From Xylaria sp. FL1777 (taxonomy: Eukaryota; Ascomycota; Sordariomycetes; Xylariales; Xylariaceae): 31,906 nt of DNA. The position numbers were made by a program, and so were the translations under genes. Below the pieces are notes generated by a model, which worked only from the letters and a program-made list of their open reading frames with translations, was not told the origin of the DNA and did not search any database. Below are positions 10,601-20,492 of this stretch, one piece after another; the stretch's first letter is position 1; every line of letters begins with the position of its first letter. The stretch is taken from NCBI GenBank assembly GCA_022578965.1, contig MU400850.1, forward strand, positions 1 through 31,906. The letters are read 5' to 3'.

Positions 10601-11441
10601 TCAGTTTAGTCGTTTTAGCGCGGCTAGTCGCAGCGGCAAACGTAAGCTGAAGATCACAAGAAAGAAGACGAATAGCGCCGGTCAGGTGGTTTCAGACACA
10701 GTTGTTCTAGATGACCCCCTTGTTATACGAAACTACATGAAACAGAGATCAGTCCTTACTGAAAAGGACCGAGAGTAAGTCTAGACCTTCTGCTAATAGA
10801 CACCCCACAGAATTGCAAACTAAAAGTGTATTTAGTGTATATAGCATTATACCAACCGCAGACGCAGACGACAATCGCGACAAGGTCAAACTGTAAGTCT
10901 TTCCCTACTTCTCCTAATTTCCAGGCCCTGAGGTAGCGCACAAGAGAATATTTACCAACCTAACGTCAAACCAGTGTCGAGAAAGAGCTGTCACGCCTAC
11001 TCAAAAACCAAGATCGGCGTCAGGTGCGCGAAAAGCAAGGCAAAGGAAAGAAGAAGAGCGCGAACACAAATGCAAACGCAAACGCAAATACTGCTGCATC
11101 TCCTGATACTTCTGGCGATAAGACGTCAGGAGGAACGACCCGGAAATGCGCGAACTGTGGTCAAGTGGGACATATCAAGACCAACAAAAGGTATTGACAT
11201 CGTTATCCTTCTGTTTTTACCTCATTAAACCCAAATATTTCAGTCTCCCCCCTTCTCAACACCTGGCTTGACCCTCTCTACTTAAACTTGGCTCCATTCA
11301 CCTCAGTTTTCTTACCTTCACACCGTGGCAGCTGTGCTAACCCAGCCATGACACAATAGTAAATGCCCACTCCTCAACGGTACGATTACCACGGCCAATC
11401 AAGGCGGGGATCATGGAGGGTTCGGATCATTCAGTGCGTGA
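7632..11441 (+). CDS. TAF1: TFIID subunit TAF1 (fungal, DUF3591, C-terminal zinc knuckle)
   Basis: Largest subunit and scaffold of TFIID, acting with TBP at RNA polymerase II promoters. The exons I reconstruct are 7632-10774, 10836-10892, 10975-11190 and 11360-11441, giving 1,165 aa. I start at the ATG of MGDPLQPP because the in-frame codon upstream at 7620 is GTG. The N-terminus (about 1-220) is acidic and disordered, with an FEDIDWAEQE stretch where TBP-binding TAND sequences usually lie. The conserved TAF1 core (DUF3591) runs from about LTFPFYRTK (537) to IWERQKTTL (about 950). It includes SPFSIFGTVDPGE, MYRAPIFKH, NRLKMIAFR and GDPTGHGLGFSFIK. A conserved tail (DVYSIIPTADADDNRDK, then VEKELSRLLKNQDRRQVREK) leads to a zinc knuckle, C1125-x2-C1128-x4-H1133-x7-C1141, followed by PLLNG. 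There are no bromodomains, as in other fungi. Exons 2-4 rest on frame and family fit; the last acceptor has a competitor at 11243. Confidence 0.93.
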
Positions 11442-11483
11442 GTTTTCGAAGAAGCTAAGCATTTCATGAGTAGGAATGGAACG

Positions 11484-11489
11484 AATAAA
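11484..11489 (+). terminator. Candidate TAF1 polyadenylation signal AATAAA
   Basis: A perfect AATAAA lies about 43 bases after the TAF1 stop codon, a suitable distance for a short 3' UTR. Fungal poly(A) signals are loose and this hexamer occurs by chance, so it is only a candidate. Confidence 0.35.
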
Positions 11490-14400
11490 GGGAGTAAGCA
11501 GACAGACAAACAGAGCCTATAATCCAGCTTCGCAGATATTGCTACTACGGGTAGAAAGAGACATACATATACAACCTCTAGGTTATTTTTACCTGTCTGC
11601 AACTCTCAGAATGATGAGTAGAAAATATTGTAGATAAACGACAGTTTCTGCTTTTGGTGTGCTATGCTGACTGCTGCACCACATACATATGTGTGTATGT
11701 ATCTAAGATGGGCAACTACGACCACATGTTGGCTTAGCCATGTGCAAGCCACGTTTGCTCGCTCACTCTCTTCGTCTGTGAATCCGGGTATATGTTTAGG
11801 CATATGCATTCTCTTTTCTTTTCTTTTTCTGGAAGTATTCTGTTGCATTGCAGATGATGGCTACCCCTGCACGCACGTGCGTAACATATCAGATGTATCA
11901 TGTAGACTACCTATGTACCAATGTATATGCACTATCAGGATCTTGGCGGCACACTTCGGAGGGCGGATATCTGATTGTCGTTGCTGCTGAATATATTGGC
12001 ATCTTCTAAAGAGGCAGGCCTGTCAGACTGTACTAAGTATCTATCTCGGTAAGACGGCACCAACATAGGCACTTATTATCTATGATATGCTTTATCTCCG
12101 ATGACTCCTAAATGATAGTCACCAGTATTTCGCAGAATTCCCAATATATAGCTCGTGGTACAGTGTCCGGGTGCAGATGAAAGGTAAGAAAATACTGCGA
12201 TGTGATGTGTTTAGTGCAAGGTTCCCTACCTTACAACGCAATGCACGACCCATCAGTTCAAGGGAAGACCAGCGGTGAGGCATTGTCGGAGTACTGTAAG
12301 ACGAACTAAAGACGTACGCTGCATGTAATAGTATGGAGAGACCGGAACACCTGTCCATATATCTGTGTACTTGACCGGGTACCCAAGGTACCACCTATAC
12401 CAGATGAAGAAGAGGGAAAATATGAAAGAGAAAAGAGAGGAATAAATCCTCATTGCTATTCTTAGAAAAGAAGACGAAGACGATTATGATGCGCGATGAC
12501 ATGCATTTGGTGCGTTCAGATAAAACGTGGCAAGCGTAGTATGCGGACAACGGCTTGGCTACCTACTCACGTATATGCATGGCCCCTATTTGATGAGATG
12601 TGATGAGATTTGATGAGGTACGGTAGGTACGTACTGGATGCTCACTGACCTTGCGTATTTAGCAGACCATATATGTAAGCAATAATGATGTACACTATAT
12701 ATTGAGAAAACTGTGTGTGCGTGTGCATAATATAACATTAAGAGAGGCACGGCAAAATACGAATAGACAGACTGAAGAAAGATCGGAATACAACAGTACA
12801 TACGTGCTCGTTCATTGAAACAGTTGATGAAAACTTAGCTCCCTACGGCTTCACTTCCCCTCTCCGTCTATCAATATGCAAAGATAGGCAAGTAAGTACA
12901 CTCACATATGCATGGGTCAAGTAATCAACAATTGCAGACGGCTTGCTGGCTCTTACCCATTTTACCTCTAAGCAGCTAGCTAACATCCAGGCGAAGCATA
13001 CATGAGGCACAGAGAAACGCAGTATGCAGTGTCTGCGCGAGGACAGGAGATCGAAGTTCAGCTGCGTACTAATGATAGGAACGAGAGCCGTAGCCCGTGA
13101 ACGTAGTCTACTTCCTACTTCCCCGGGTATTCCATTAGATCGGGACCGATGAATCCAACCAGAAAATACCGTAAAGGGTAACAATAGCAGAAATAATATC
13201 TAAAGGGGGATAGGGGATACAGAAGGAGAAAAAACGGTGAAGGGGAAAAAAGAAAAGGGTGACGATGCTGACTGATGCCAAGTTATCAAACTAGTCGCTG
13301 GAAGGTAAAATGGTGGTAATCAAATGCAACCTTACCATTACCGAAGCCTTGGTATTGGACGGAGCACTCTCCATCAACCAAACCAAACTCGGTCGAGGTG
13401 GGGGTTTTGAGCGCATACATATCCAGCTAAGTAGGTAGCTAAGTCAAGGAAGTAAATAAGTACAGGCATATGATCGTAATGAAAGAATGGAGAAGACAGG
13501 ATAAAATGAGAGAATAGCAGGCGGAGTGCCCGGTATACACCATTGTAAATCTCATCCACGACACGCAGCCGTAGCCACGAAGTTAACCTACTGCAGTCCA
13601 TATGTCCTTTTCCCCATTCCTCCCCATTTTTTTTGCTCCGGGATAGTGGACGGAAGATGAGATAAGCTTATACTAACTCTCAAATATCTAGCCTAGACAA
13701 GGAGTGGTGTATATGGGCTCTATACACAACTCAGTTCTTGGCCATCATCACCAAGCTCGTTTAGGACAACCCTAGATAGGTTTGATTTTCCATATCTATC
13801 TACGGTAGTCAGCAGGCACGGATCTCCTGTTCTGCGTCTGCGTATCCTAGTCTTTTCATCGGGATGTCCGTGAGTGAGTGAGGTCAGGGTCAGAATCCAA
13901 GCCTATCCACCATCCATCAAGCACAACTCGGCATACCATATGCCGCCTGACCGTTGGCGGTACTAGCAAGGTATAGAGAGATCATGGCAGCGTGGTAGGT
14001 AGGAGGAGTGGTTGCTTACAGTGGCCTGTCTATTTCTGCTTAGCTACGAGCGTCTATCATGTCTAACCCATCAAGTTAATAGCTGCACGGAGTGGTGAGT
14101 ATAATCTCGAACAAGATCAACTGACAGGCAAGCGAAACAAGAAATGGGTATGCGACATGCGCAACTAGTCAACCCCGTTTTGCGGTATGTTACATCCATC
14201 ATTGAAAAGCTGATAAACGGGTACAACTAGAAGGAGTCCCGACCATCAAGAGGAATACTCCGTAAAGTGTTCTCATCGCGCACCTGAGGCAAAGAGGTAT
14301 TTGAAAGTTGGCTAGATACGACCAAGATGGTTATAGGTATAGCCACTGTAGTCATAATAGTCGGTCTACGCGGGATTTAAGGCTTTATCTTGAGTGCCGG

Positions 14401-16014
14401 CAACGTTACCTTAATAGACTTCACGGAAGGAGGAGGTAGATTTCAGAACTGTGTTGAAGAGGTAGGTAGAATGTAAAGTATGACGGAGAGGTCAAGCAAC
14501 GTAGTGACCCAGGTTTTCTATGCCGCGGGATGCAGCTGGTCAGAGGGCAACGCCCCTGCTATACCAACGCACGACAATTGACTCACGACATTCTTCGAGT
14601 TGATCTATACTCGTGCAACAAGAGCCGTTTCAAACTTAGAGGTAATCACGAGGCCGGACGCAGACATTGGCATGTTTTCCTGACCAGACAAAAGACCGTT
14701 GGATATAAGGCTGAGACAAGTATCGCCGCGTGGGTTGCCGGTCGGTGACACAACGTGACGGCCGTGCCCCCCGGTGCGTAGCTAAGCCATGATCTTATGT
14801 AAGTCACCTCAAAACAAGACACAAAATCGAGGATGCCGAACTAGATAGAGCGCGACAAGACACAGGGTCGCCTCGTATGAGGCAAACGAGACATGTGAAA
14901 CAGACGATCAGCATGATGAAGCGAGCGAAATTCAGAGTATCGAGTCAAGATCTCACGTAGTAACAGCTGATAAGTCTGTCAACGAGATGGGTGGTAGATA
15001 GAGAAAGGGCAAGTTTGTCCCGCCCTTGCATCTAGTATACAACATGCACGTTACAGTCAAAACTTTGGCGGGGGGGATCGTGAGAGAACATGGGAAGGGC
15101 GGAGTATGCCGCGAGGTGAGGTTTGGTTACCTCTCAATTTGTCACAGCGCTAGATGGAGGAGGCAAGATGTATAATACCGTATAGTAAGTATAGATAGAG
15201 ACACCTTTGATGACCGCTCCGATTACCATTCGCGAAGGTCCAAAGAACCTCGCCCACCAGGGGATGCTAGACGCGTGAAGCAAGGGACTTTCACATGGCC
15301 ATCATCAGTGTGTATCGTGACAATACCCAGATGCACTACGCAGTAGATAATCCTTCGTATGTAGGTCATAGATCGTCGGATAGACGCAAGGATCCAGGCA
15401 GCCAGCCCAACAAGGGGACGAGTTTCACCGTCAACGTTTACACAGTAATATCAAGTACCAAGTTAGTGTGGAAACTAGAGGGCCGTGCTTGTGGGCCAAC
15501 TTACGCTAATCGACGATGCGATCACCTACATAGATACATAGTGTTGTCGAAGATGCTAGTTTGAGAAGAATTGGGTTGATCAGGTCGCAGAAGAAATCAC
15601 CTACGCAGTACTCAGAAGCCCCGTGCCGACATGGCCCACGAATTGCCTTTGGAGAGCCAAAGGAGCGAGCACCAGGAGGATGGACGCAGGTACGTGGGCC
15701 TACTCGGTAGGTATTCTCTGGTCGTACGAGTGGCTTTCTGTCGGCCTCTTTCATTTTGGCCGAATTGTTTGGGGTGCTCCCGGCCAGGAAGGGTAAATTG
15801 TCATCGGGTCAGCGAGTTTACCCACATTGCCTACCGAGCAGAGCGAGCATGCGGTCGTGATTGGCGATTGGCGCGAGGACAGGCGGCACATTGTCCAGGG
15901 AAGAACCAGAAATCTAAGAACTGGTCGGTCGCGACAGGGATGCGGGCGGGGGAAGCAGCCCAGCAGCGGTGGTGAGGAGACACTGATGGAGACGCTGATG
16001 GAGACATGTGGTTG

Positions 16015-16034
16015 CTAAAAATAGCTATTTATAG
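16015..16034 (+). promoter_or_regulatory. Two abutting perfect MEF2/Rlm1-type sites
   Basis: CTAAAAATAG is followed with no gap by CTATTTATAG. Each fits the MEF2-class consensus CTA(A/T)4TAG, which is also the yeast Rlm1 site. They share a 12-bp palindromic centre, AAATAGCTATTT. The pair lies about 4.46 kb upstream of the RLM1-type gene in this window, with no closer gene on either side. The match is direct; binding and target are inference. Confidence 0.4.
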
Positions 16035-16344
16035 CACATCCGGTGCTCGGAAAGCCATGGCGGAACAGGGGCCTGCGATGGGATGCCATGCTGCATGGGC
16101 CGAAATCCATCCATGTCCGCAAGCTCGTCAAAGCCACAGCCTTGCCTGATTGCTTGCAGCTCACGACATCCACCGCCCAATGAGACGGCCGCGAGCCCGT
16201 CGTCGTCGTCGTCGATGCCAGCGTGAGGATTGATCTTGGTCGGCGCTTACATGCTCGATTCGACACGTTTTGCTCTGTCGGCAATTGCGTCGACGGGCTG
16301 GAGATTGGTCGATCGAAGTTCGGGTCCGTTCGTTGCTTACAGTC

Positions 16345-16368
16345 TCTGTCTGTCTGTCTGTCTGTCTG
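16345..16368 (+). repeat. (TCTG)6 microsatellite
   Basis: Six perfect TCTG units sit within a pyrimidine-rich stretch that continues to about 16,440 and includes a repeated GTCTCTCCAT. It produces repetitive Ser-Val-Cys-Leu frames on the plus strand that are not genes. Confidence 0.9.
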
Positions 16369-17899
16369 TTTCTCTGTTTCTTCCCCTCTCCCACTTCTTC
16401 TGTGCGCGTGTTGTGTCCGTGTCTCTCCATGTCTCTCCATGTCCACGTGTGGCTGCGGCCCGGCATGCTCGGTACCGTAAGTATATCGCCGCCAAGCCGC
16501 AGCAGATGATATCCAATCTAGTCGATACAAAGATACAATATGCGATGTGATGTGAGACAAACTGTAACGGTTTCCGAATTAGAAAAGGCGCCTGGCTCTG
16601 GTCGATGTCGGTATAGCATGGTCGTTAATACACTAGGTAGACTGTGATTGCTTGCCATGTCGACATTCCATGACATTGAGTAGAAACTAACTACGATGAG
16701 TTATTCCTCATTTGTAAATCCGACGCAGTGGAGCCACGCGCCATGATTGGTGCCATCGTCCGTACCTATGCGCACACTAAGTACTCCACTACACTGCAGT
16801 TATGTCTTATACTCATATATCGTCGGTCGGTGGCTTCGTTCTGGATCTGACAGGCGGGATGGATCCCCAAGGTAGGGCCAACAAGCACCCCAGGATCTCT
16901 TCCACTTACTTACACTTACTGCGTATTTGCTCCCGCTTAAACTTGGGCAACGAGAAGTGTGATGCCAATCGCGGCTGCTGACTCTAGCGACTCCCCCACC
17001 GATGGCTATCTATTCACGAGATAATGAGATCTTCCTCACCGGGCATCGTGGGCGGCTAATGGACGCGAACGTAAGGGGCCTTGTCGTCGCAAATCAACAT
17101 GGTTTGGACTGCTCTATTATCTCCCGAAGACCGAGTAATCTATGTTTGTCCTCCCGGGACATCGTAGAGAGGCGATGATGGTGGGATGACGGCGGATGAG
17201 CAACGCTGCAACAACTGACGTCGGCGACGAAGGCGAGCGCTTATCTGCGTCCCGGGCGCGATGTCATTGGTCTAGTGGGCGCGAGATAGAGTATAGCCGC
17301 GATATATAACAGGCTGTACAGCCTATATTGGTATATCTGGACGAAATATTGATTGCCTGCTTGGCGCGGTAGTAAGAGTAGCACGCAGATGGTGTGTGGA
17401 TGTGAAGGTAGGTGTTAATGCGCCGTGTCATTGGCGTGACATATCCATGTGTGTGTGTACCATGTATGCAGCACGACACCAATGCATGGTCCGTCTGCGT
17501 TTCTGCGTAGACGAGGTGTGGTGGAGGTTGTGACGATGGCAGACGAACATGGACTGGGACTCTGGGACGTTGGGACATGGAGAAGCGTGGGCCGGGAGAT
17601 GGCATTGCCAAAGAATCGAAAAGCTTGTTTGATCCAAAAATAAATCCCAGGTGCCACATGAGGCTCAAGAGGAAGAGAGGACTAGTGGATGTACCTACAT
17701 GAATACCTACCTCGGTAAGGACGCGGAAGCGAGATGGAGGGGTGGAGTATGCGGACGGAGTAGTAGTATACTACGATATGTAGGTAGTTGTGCACATACA
17801 TACGTAGTGAGAGACAACGAGAGTCCGCGGGGCAGTGTTGATGATGTATGTATCCATTCTTGCAGACTCGGTCTAACTAACATACATGATATACCTACC

Positions 17900-17915
17900 T
17901 ACCTACATGTAGGTA
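17900..17915. repeat. Perfect 16-bp palindrome TACCTACATGTAGGTA
   Basis: A perfect palindrome within a cluster of TACCTACC and TAGGTA motifs. Such motifs recur through the intergenic DNA of the core block, in both orientations, and avoid the coding exons. Their role is unknown; they could be protein-binding sites or simple-sequence drift. Confidence 0.7.
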
Positions 17916-19200
17916 TGTTTATATCTGTATGCGCGCGTTTAACTGTCGTCATGTGGTAATGGAAGGTTAACCACCTAGGCAATGTATGTAAGGTAAGTTC
18001 AACGGCGCGTACACTTACAGTACATTCTGTCTAGAGATGCTTGTAGTGATGTGGTTGGGTGCTATGTAGACAACCTATATAGATACCTAAGCCCGGAATC
18101 GGCTATAATAGCTCTCGGGAATGAGGATAAGGGCTGTCCATTATGGTACCTAATCCACAGACAATACTGCGTAGATCTACAGTATCTACCTAAACTAGTA
18201 GGTACATATATGTCATCAAGAGATAAGCTAAGCTTAAACAGGAAAAATATTATTTACATAGATAGCCGAATCCGGATACCGTACGCTAAGAAGGGCTAAT
18301 CGGTAGTTGGTGTATACCTACACCATGTATATATATGTATGTAGGTACTTAGGTATGCATACGTATACTGTATTGTGCTGTGGCAGGAGGCATCGATCTG
18401 CGTACGTAGCAAGGAAAAAAGACACCTAAATAAAACAGTTCTTCCCAAGTTGTGGTGAAGAGGCAAATTACCCGTATCACGGGTAAGCTAGTGAAGTAGC
18501 CAGGTATGTATCTATCTGTGCGGTCACTACAACAAAGGTCCATCGCACCATACCTGCTATACCCATTGTTGGCCAAGAACTCGAAGCTTGCAGAGAGTGA
18601 TCATTTGAAATACATATAGCATTGTTGTCTTTTCAAGAGCTACCTTATTCTACTCTGGTCATGTATCCAACCAGTGCGTGCTAGAGGTCTCTGGGCCGAC
18701 GGTCCTGAACAGTACCTAGATACTAGATAAATACCTTAGACATGCAGGTCCTGCACTAGTAGGAAGCTAAGCCACGCCAGCTTCTATGTAGTGTACGGCC
18801 GTACGTAGGTAGGGCGACTACACGTACATCTCAGTGCGCTCAATAGGTACCTATCACGGTTCGAGTGGGTTAGGTACGCGTAAAATGCAAGATGATTGAT
18901 ATGTACAGGGACATTGGCTTGGTAGAATACAGTGCCGATAGATTTGGACGGCCTGCAGGAGGAGTTTCTACCAATCACATTGCAGGTTTTCTTGATCCCC
19001 TGCCCAGCACCATGTCGTTTTAGGGGCGACGATACTAAGCCCACAGCGCATAATGAAGAGAGTTGGGCACTCTACTCTTTGCCAGACAGTCTTCTCGGAT
19101 TCATGTGCATACCTCTAGGTACATATGCGATATCATCAACAAAATCTCCAACAAAGTTCTCCCAAAGTCTTTACTGGCACAACTGCCTGCCCGCTTGCCT

Positions 19201-20492
19201 GCCTACTCACCTACACGTGTACCTAGGGTACTGTAGGTATCTCGCTTCCTCTCTCTCCCCCCCCCTCTCGCTCTCTCTCTCTTTCTCTCTTGCGTCCACA
19301 CCCGCATAAACCCACACTTCCGCACACCGACCGCACCGCACCGCACCGCATACGCACTACAAAAAGGCGGTCGTCCTTAAAAAAAAGGTGGTGAACACGA
19401 TCTCTTCTATTTCTATTATTAGAACCAACCCACGCCAGATTCAGCCCCATCGTCCCTGCAAGTCAAAAAACACCATCCAGTAATTGGATCGAATTGTTTT
19501 CTATTCTATTGTATTGCACAGTATTGTGCAGATTGTGCAGGCTATTCTGTATACCCATCCTATGTATCGTTGTATCATTTCGAGGAACCCATTGTGACCC
19601 TGGATTTGTTGCTCACGCAACCCGCCTGCGAGAGTTGGTTGTTGAACTACCTAGGTAGCTATATACATCCCCCATAGACTGCCACCACCTGTCCTATCTT
19701 GCCTGCGTACCCCTACCTATCTCACTTGCCACTTACCTTATAGTACACCTAGCACATACCAGCCCACGCAGTATACGCAGTACACTACCTACCTCTTAGG
19801 TACTTGTCCTATCCACTATAACTATACACTATACTTCTATTATTTACCTGCCTGACCTCCCACCGTTGACCTACTGCAATACCTACCTGCCTGCCTACTC
19901 TTATGTGGATAACCCCGGATTGATATAATCACCCTTCACCCCGTTCATCATCTCCTCCGTCCTCCTCAGGCCGTTTCATATTCTGACAGACCCGTCTCTG
20001 CGACTTCACCAGTCCCTATTGCCTTCACTCTCGCCCTCCGCCAGTCGGTGCCTTGTTCCGTCTTCGTCCGCGGGTGAATTGTCGTCGTTGTCGTCGTCGT
20101 CGTGTTCAAGCTATTCTTCTATAGGACTCCGTCCTTCTCTGCCCTTGTGCCCTCCTTCTTGTTTCTTGCTCCTTGCTCGGCTGCATCTCCAGCTGTGTCC
20201 GTTTGTCTTGTCGACGACAGCCGGTGACGCATGAACGGCCATCGCGTCCCCCCTCCCGAGTATATATCTATAGCGCCTGTGCCCCAATCGGCTTCTCCTT
20301 AGCCTGAAACCACCCTTTTTTTGCCACGCTGGATTACCACGCCTCCCTCTCCCACCCGCCATCGGTCAGCCTCAGCACCGCGAACTGAGCGAACAGTCGC
20401 GTACAGGGGCCTTCGACCAGCCGTGTATCCTCGACTACTTTGACTTCTCGTGTCGTCGCCTCGTTGGTGCTTGCGCGTAGTTATTCTTCGCC
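19201..20492 (+). promoter_or_regulatory. RLM1 promoter and leader, pyrimidine-rich
   Basis: The 1.3 kb before the MADS-box start codon is strongly pyrimidine-biased on the coding strand. It includes a CT tract at about 19,240-19,290, a run of CCGCA units near 19,330-19,350 and C/T-rich text from about 19,925 to 20,060. CT-rich tracts commonly lie just before transcription starts in filamentous fungi, so initiation around 19,900-20,200 is a reasonable inference. A 23-codon upstream ORF lies within it. I identify no TATA box or binding site with confidence. Confidence 0.45.
20231..20302 (+). promoter_or_regulatory. Candidate upstream ORF in the RLM1 leader
   Basis: The frame opens with ATG AAC GGC and ends in TAG after 23 codons, 190 bases before the RLM1 start. 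There is no further ATG between its stop and the RLM1 ATG. If the mRNA starts upstream of 20,231, scanning ribosomes would meet this ATG first. It is out of frame with RLM1 (262 bases between ATGs). Nothing shows that it is translated. Confidence 0.35.

Larger units (their letters stand above)
11442..19200. other. Long gene-poor interval between TAF1 and RLM1
   Basis: I see no supported gene in nearly 8 kb. Frames here are short, unrelated to known families, and often overlap on both strands, including 63-181 codon frames around 15,300-16,560. One of these is only a readout of the TCTG microsatellite. Base composition is ordinary, not AT-rich, so this is not degraded isochore. It contains paired MEF2-type sites (16,015-16,034), a TCTG run, and clusters of TACCTA/TAGGTA motifs at about 17,690-17,915 and 18,180-18,350. 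It may include regulatory DNA or non-coding transcripts; sequence alone does not show which. Confidence 0.55.

Noticed and set aside
10775..10810. TAF1 intron ending at CACAG (10,810)
   Set aside because: Only 36 bases long, and the joined frame hits a stop within four codons; TTTAG at 10,835 keeps frame and gives family-like sequence.
16015..16560. 181-codon minus-strand frame
   Set aside because: Overlaps several frames on the other strand, runs through the TCTG repeat, and resembles no known protein.
18848..18860. GGTTCGAGTGGG as a tRNA B box
   Set aside because: Departs from the consensus at its 3' end and has no tRNA structure around it.
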